A DNA stretch of 16,415 bases, from assembly GCA_945949385.1 (NCBI GenBank), contig CAMFEL010000029.1, positions 1 to 16,415 of the forward strand, in the 5' to 3' direction. Under the pieces are notes generated by a model, which was given only the letters and a program-made list of their open reading frames with translations, was not told the origin of the DNA and did no database searches. This document shows positions 14,026 to 16,415 of the stretch, piece after piece. The position numbers and the translations under genes were made by a program. The stretch comes from an uncultured Clostridia bacterium (lineage in GTDB: Bacteria; Bacillota; Clostridia; Oscillospirales; CAG-272). How positions within the stretch are numbered: position 1 is the stretch's first letter; each line of letters starts with the position of its first letter.

Positions 14026-14043
14026 AAATACACTTGTGTATTT
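14026..14043. promoter_or_regulatory. 18-bp palindrome, candidate TetR operator
   Basis: AAATACACTTGTGTATTT has perfect 8-bp arms around a TT centre and lies about 34-52 bases past the expected transcription start, ahead of the GGAGGTGA ribosome binding site. TetR-family dimers usually bind palindromes of this size. Binding is inferred from the divergent regulator; the site would act as a roadblock. Confidence 0.6.
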
Positions 14044-14065
14044 AAGGCGGATCGGAGGTGATTTA

Positions 14066-14917
14066 ATGGCCAAAACCGGACTTGTCCTTGAAGGCGGCTC
14101 CTTCAGGGGTATTTTCACGGCGGGCGTGCTGGACTGTTTGCTGGACAACGGCATTTCCTTTCCTTATGTAATAGGCGTTTCGGCAGGCTCCGGCAATGCG
14201 GTCAACTTCATCGCCGGTCAGCGCGGCCGGACACAGAAAGTCATAATGCACGAAAACGCCGATCCCTATTTCGGGCTTGAGCAAATGATGAAAAGCAAAA
14301 AGCTTCTGGATCTGGACAAAATGCTGTTCGATTATGCCTACGATCAGATCCCTCTTGACTTCGACGCGTTTTTCAAATCAGGTACGGAAAGCGAGTATGT
14401 GGTGGCAAACTGCGAAACGGGACTTGCGGAAGATCTCTCTCCCGACGGTACCCATGACAGATTGCTGAATCTGTGCAAAGCCTCCTGCTCCGTGCCCGTC
14501 ATAAGCCAGCCTGTGGAGATCGACGGCAGCTATTACCTCGACGGCAGTATTATAGATTCCATACCCTACAGGCGCGCCATGAAAAAAGGCTGTGAAAAAG
14601 TGGTGGCGGTGCTGACCCGTATGGATGAGGAATCGCCCACAGACTATTCAAAAATGAAGCTGATTCTTAATCTCTGCTATAAAAACCGTTTTCCCAAGGT
14701 GGCGGAGGTCATGATCAACCGCAAAAACGCCTACGACAAGCAGATGAAAGGACTTAAAACCATGGAAAAAGCGGGGCGAGCCTTTGTGATCCGTCCCCAG
14801 GTGCCCAGTATCGGTCATTTTGAAAACGACAACGGGAAAATGAACGAATTCTACCGTCACGGCTACGATATTATGAGCAAGCGCACGGAAGCGCTCAGGG
14901 AGTTTTTGGATACATAA
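14066..14917 (+). CDS. Patatin-like phospholipase (RssA/YjjU-type serine acyl hydrolase)
   Basis: 283-residue lipid acyl hydrolase, predicted cytoplasmic or membrane-associated. The start at 14066 follows GGAGGTGA by 6 bases; an upstream ATG at 14036 lies within the palindrome and lacks a site. Catalytic features are intact: oxyanion hole EGGSFRG (9-15), nucleophile elbow GVSAG with S39, and the dyad aspartate D159 in LDGSIIDSIPYRRAM. No signal peptide is seen. The C-terminal half (DKQMKGLKTMEKAGRAFVIRPQ) resembles the YjjU-like bacterial patatins. The stop TAA shares its last A with the ATG of the acyltransferase gene. In this operon it could release or exchange acyl chains made by the ACP and synthase. 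Confidence 0.92.
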   Translation: MAKTGLVLEGGSFRGIFTAGVLDCLLDNGISFPYVIGVSAGSGNAVNFIAGQRGRTQKVIMHENADPYFGLEQMMKSKKLLDLDKMLFDYAYDQIPLDFDAFFKSGTESEYVVANCETGLAEDLSPDGTHDRLLNLCKASCSVPVISQPVEIDGSYYLDGSIIDSIPYRRAMKKGCEKVVAVLTRMDEESPTDYSKMKLILNLCYKNRFPKVAEVMINRKNAYDKQMKGLKTMEKAGRAFVIRPQVPSIGHFENDNGKMNEFYRHGYDIMSKRTEALREFLDT

Positions 14918-15558
14918 TGCGAAAAGGTATAAAAAAAGCGGCGGAGCTTCTGCTTAGAGGATTTGTCCGTGTTGTGTGGGCAATCTGGACTCTCCTGACT
15001 TGGACAGCTTACCGCCCCCGTATCGTATACGAGGACGAAACGGTAAAAAAGCGGTTGGAAAGCGAGCCCTGCATTCTCGCGTCAAATCATACCAGCCATC
15101 ACGACGGCTCCTTTATTCCTCAGGTGCTGTTTAAGTGCCCCTTAAATGTAGTGGTCACAAAAAAGTGGTACGATAAAAAAGCGTTCAACTGGATGTTCAG
15201 AAATCTTAAATATATTTCCATAGATCTTGACAGCATGAGCAGCGAATGGATAGAAAAAGCCGAAGCCGCGCTGCGCAGGGGGGAGAGCGTTCTCATATTT
15301 CCCGCGGGAAAGCTTGTAACGGACGGCACTCTGGGTGAGCTGCACCCCGGCTTTCTCATGCTGGCAAAATTCACAGATGCGCCTGTAATTCCGCTTATAA
15401 GCCGCGGCGGCTACAGAATATTCCGCCGTCAGGAGCTTATAGTGGGTTCAGAAATAGCCTTTGACGTACATATGAAGGGGAGACCCTCGGTTGTTATGAG
15501 AGAAGGCACCGAAGTCTGCAAAAAGCAGATGGAAAAAATGCTTAATAGGCAAAATTAA
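14917..15558 (+). CDS. PlsC-like 1-acylglycerol-3-phosphate acyltransferase (LPLAT family)
   Basis: 213-residue membrane-associated acyltransferase that would pass acyl groups to a lysophospholipid or other acceptor. A hydrophobic N-terminal helix (about 11-31) is followed by the catalytic NHTSHHD (H58-x4-D63) and the block LIFPAGKLVTDGTLGELHPGF (127-146). In the usual FPEG motif the acidic residue is replaced by Ala (FPAG), and the following R is K, so acceptor binding may differ from housekeeping PlsC. A basic region with APVIPLISRGG (155-165) completes the family pattern. TAATG overlap with the patatin gene indicates translational coupling. LPLAT proteins are frequent in aryl-polyene-like clusters, which agrees with the adjacent ACP and synthase. 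Confidence 0.9.
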   Translation: MRKGIKKAAELLLRGFVRVVWAIWTLLTWTAYRPRIVYEDETVKKRLESEPCILASNHTSHHDGSFIPQVLFKCPLNVVVTKKWYDKKAFNWMFRNLKYISIDLDSMSSEWIEKAEAALRRGESVLIFPAGKLVTDGTLGELHPGFLMLAKFTDAPVIPLISRGGYRIFRRQELIVGSEIAFDVHMKGRPSVVMREGTEVCKKQMEKMLNRQN

Positions 15559-15576
15559 CAAAGAAAGGATAAAGTC

Positions 15577-15825
15577 ATGAACGAACAGGAACTGAAAATC
15601 GCCGAAAAAATCAAGGAGCTGCTTTGCGAGAGCCTCGGCATCGAAGCAGATGTGCTGACCAACGAGATCCCTCTCTTCGGAGACGGTATCGGACTTGATT
15701 CCATCGACTCTCTTGAAATGATTGCGGCTATCGACAAGGAATTCGGAGTTTCCATGACCGGCGTTGGCAAAGAGCCCTTCTACAACGTGGAAAGCCTTGC
15801 TAAATACGTTGCTTCTCACATCTGA
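15577..15825 (+). CDS. Acyl carrier protein
   Basis: 82-residue acidic carrier with the phosphopantetheine attachment serine S42 in GLDSIDSLE. AGAAAGGA lies 8 bases before the ATG, 18 bases after plsC. The sequence before the serine, PLFGDGIGLDSIDSLEM, differs from housekeeping AcpP (DLGADSLD) and is close in form to the dedicated ACPs of aryl polyene and dialkylresorcinol clusters (FGEGLGLDSIDALE), from memory. It ends GVGKEPFYNVESLAKYVASHI. It must be charged by a 4'-phosphopantetheinyl transferase encoded elsewhere. Its partner is most likely the synthase that follows. Confidence 0.93.
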   Translation: MNEQELKIAEKIKELLCESLGIEADVLTNEIPLFGDGIGLDSIDSLEMIAAIDKEFGVSMTGVGKEPFYNVESLAKYVASHI

Positions 15826-15832
15826 CTCCGGA

Positions 15833-15968
15833 AATGCCGCAAAGTGACAGTCATTTTGCGGCATTCTCAATGATAAGGGTACCGCCGGGAGGCGGGATAT
15901 ATATAAATAATTCTCCGCCGACGCGGAGCGCATACCGATAATCATATATACGGCAATGCGGGTATGCG
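15833..15968 (+). other. Intercistronic segment with a series of hairpins between the ACP and synthase genes
   Basis: Four structures fit in 136 bases. 15833-15843 pairs with 15855-15865 (AATGCCGCAAA), and the loop holds TGAC-A-GTCA, making a near-continuous 33-nt palindrome. Next are CCGCC/GGCGG (15882-15886 with 15891-15895), CTCCGC/GCGGAG (15913-15918 with 15923-15928) and CGCATACC/GGTATGCG (15929-15936 with 15961-15968), the last ending next to the GGAAAGGA ribosome binding site. There is no T run, so it is probably not a simple terminator. It may set the ACP to synthase ratio by RNA processing or partial termination. Confidence 0.5.
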
Positions 15969-15983
15969 GGAAAGGAATAACAA

Positions 15984-16415
15984 ATGAGCGATAACAAAAA
16001 CCGCTGTGTAATAACAGGTCTGGGGCTTATCTGCGCCATCGGAAACAGCGTGGACGAGGCGTGGAAAAACGCCGTAGACGGTGTTTCCGGACTTCGCGAC
16101 ACCGAGACCGTGGATACAAATAACTGCTACTCAAAGCTCGGCGCCGAGGTTCGCGGCGCAGACCTTGAGGACTTTGTGCACGCAGGGGAAATGGACAGAG
16201 TTTCAAAGCTTTGCTCAAAGGCCGCAAGAGAGGCTCTTTCGGATGCAGGCTTCAGCATTACCGAAAATGAGCGCAGCCGTGTCAGCGTTATTATGGGAAG
16301 CTGTGTGGGCGGCGCTACCAGCGTTGAGGACTATTACAGAAACGGCGCGCCCGCAGACGATATTCTGAAAATGCCCATCTCCTCCATTGCAAACCAGGTT
16401 GCTCTGGAATTCGGC
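15984..16415 (+). CDS. Beta-ketoacyl-ACP synthase (KAS II/FabF family), 3' end beyond the window
   Basis: Only the first 144 codons are present; the frame is open to the last base. The N-terminus CVITGLGLICAIGNSVDEAW is the classical start of condensing enzymes of the FabF/KAS II type, followed by the conserved stretch DRVSKLCSKAAREALSDAG (73-91) and VIMGSCVGGATS (104-115). The catalytic Cys-His-His residues lie past the window end, so activity and KAS versus chain-length-factor type cannot be decided. GGAAAGGA precedes the ATG at a good distance. As the fourth gene of the operon it would extend chains on the adjacent ACP. Cysteine is unusually frequent (about six in 144), as in its neighbours. 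Confidence 0.92.
   Translation, partial: MSDNKNRCVITGLGLICAIGNSVDEAWKNAVDGVSGLRDTETVDTNNCYSKLGAEVRGADLEDFVHAGEMDRVSKLCSKAAREALSDAGFSITENERSRVSVIMGSCVGGATSVEDYYRNGAPADDILKMPISSIANQVALEFG

Overview
The window looks like part of a chromosome of an anaerobic, low-to-mid GC Firmicute, most likely a gut clostridium of the Oscillospiraceae/Ruminococcaceae type. The grounds are strong GGAGG-type ribosome binding sites, TTGACA/TATAAT promoters, a 450-residue hexameric-type glutamate dehydrogenase, a KtrAB potassium transporter next to KdpDE, and GC-rich palindromic intergenic repeats. Organism identity is inference only. There are no RNA genes, insertion sequences or CRISPR arrays that I can see.

Region 1 (1-6645, + strand) is a potassium homeostasis locus. 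After about 240 bases of hairpin-forming repeats come ktrB (K+ channel-like subunit), ktrA (RCK gating subunit), a small membrane-anchored protein of unknown function, kdpD (sensor kinase) and kdpE (response regulator), closed by a strong terminator. No kdpFABC genes are present. The promoter regions of ktrB and kdpD share an unusual architecture: two 11-bp-period CTTWA repeats on the + strand, and two more on the - strand at exactly the same offset. This suggests KdpE controls both ktrAB and its own genes. KdpD carries a near-perfect match to the c-di-AMP binding signature known from Staphylococcus aureus KdpD, and KtrA has a full RCK_C domain, so K+ uptake may be under c-di-AMP control both at the protein level and at the level of transcription.

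Region 2 (6679-9217, - strand) holds gdhA (NADP-type glutamate dehydrogenase) with a consensus promoter and a structured leader of about 130 nt, then a 308-base gap with a 21-bp perfect inverted repeat, then a lipoprotein of unknown function with its own promoter.

Region 3 (9272-13098) has a + strand zinc-ribbon membrane protein with a proline/glutamine-rich linker. Facing it is a - strand operon of three genes: DUF2975 membrane protein, a small XRE-type regulator of the YozG type, and a large DUF4153/DUF4173 membrane protein, again with a Q/P-rich N-terminal tail. The operon promoter is a perfect TTGACA-17-TATAAT flanked by two near-identical 16-bp inverted repeat arms that look like operators.

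Region 4 (13345-16415) is a lipid gene cluster. A TetR-family regulator is divergent from an operon of patatin-like hydrolase, PlsC-like acyltransferase, a dedicated acyl carrier protein and a beta-ketoacyl-ACP synthase that runs off the window end. The gene set and the ACP signature resemble specialised type II fatty acid/polyene-type clusters more than housekeeping fab genes. An 18-bp palindrome in the leader of the operon is a candidate TetR operator.
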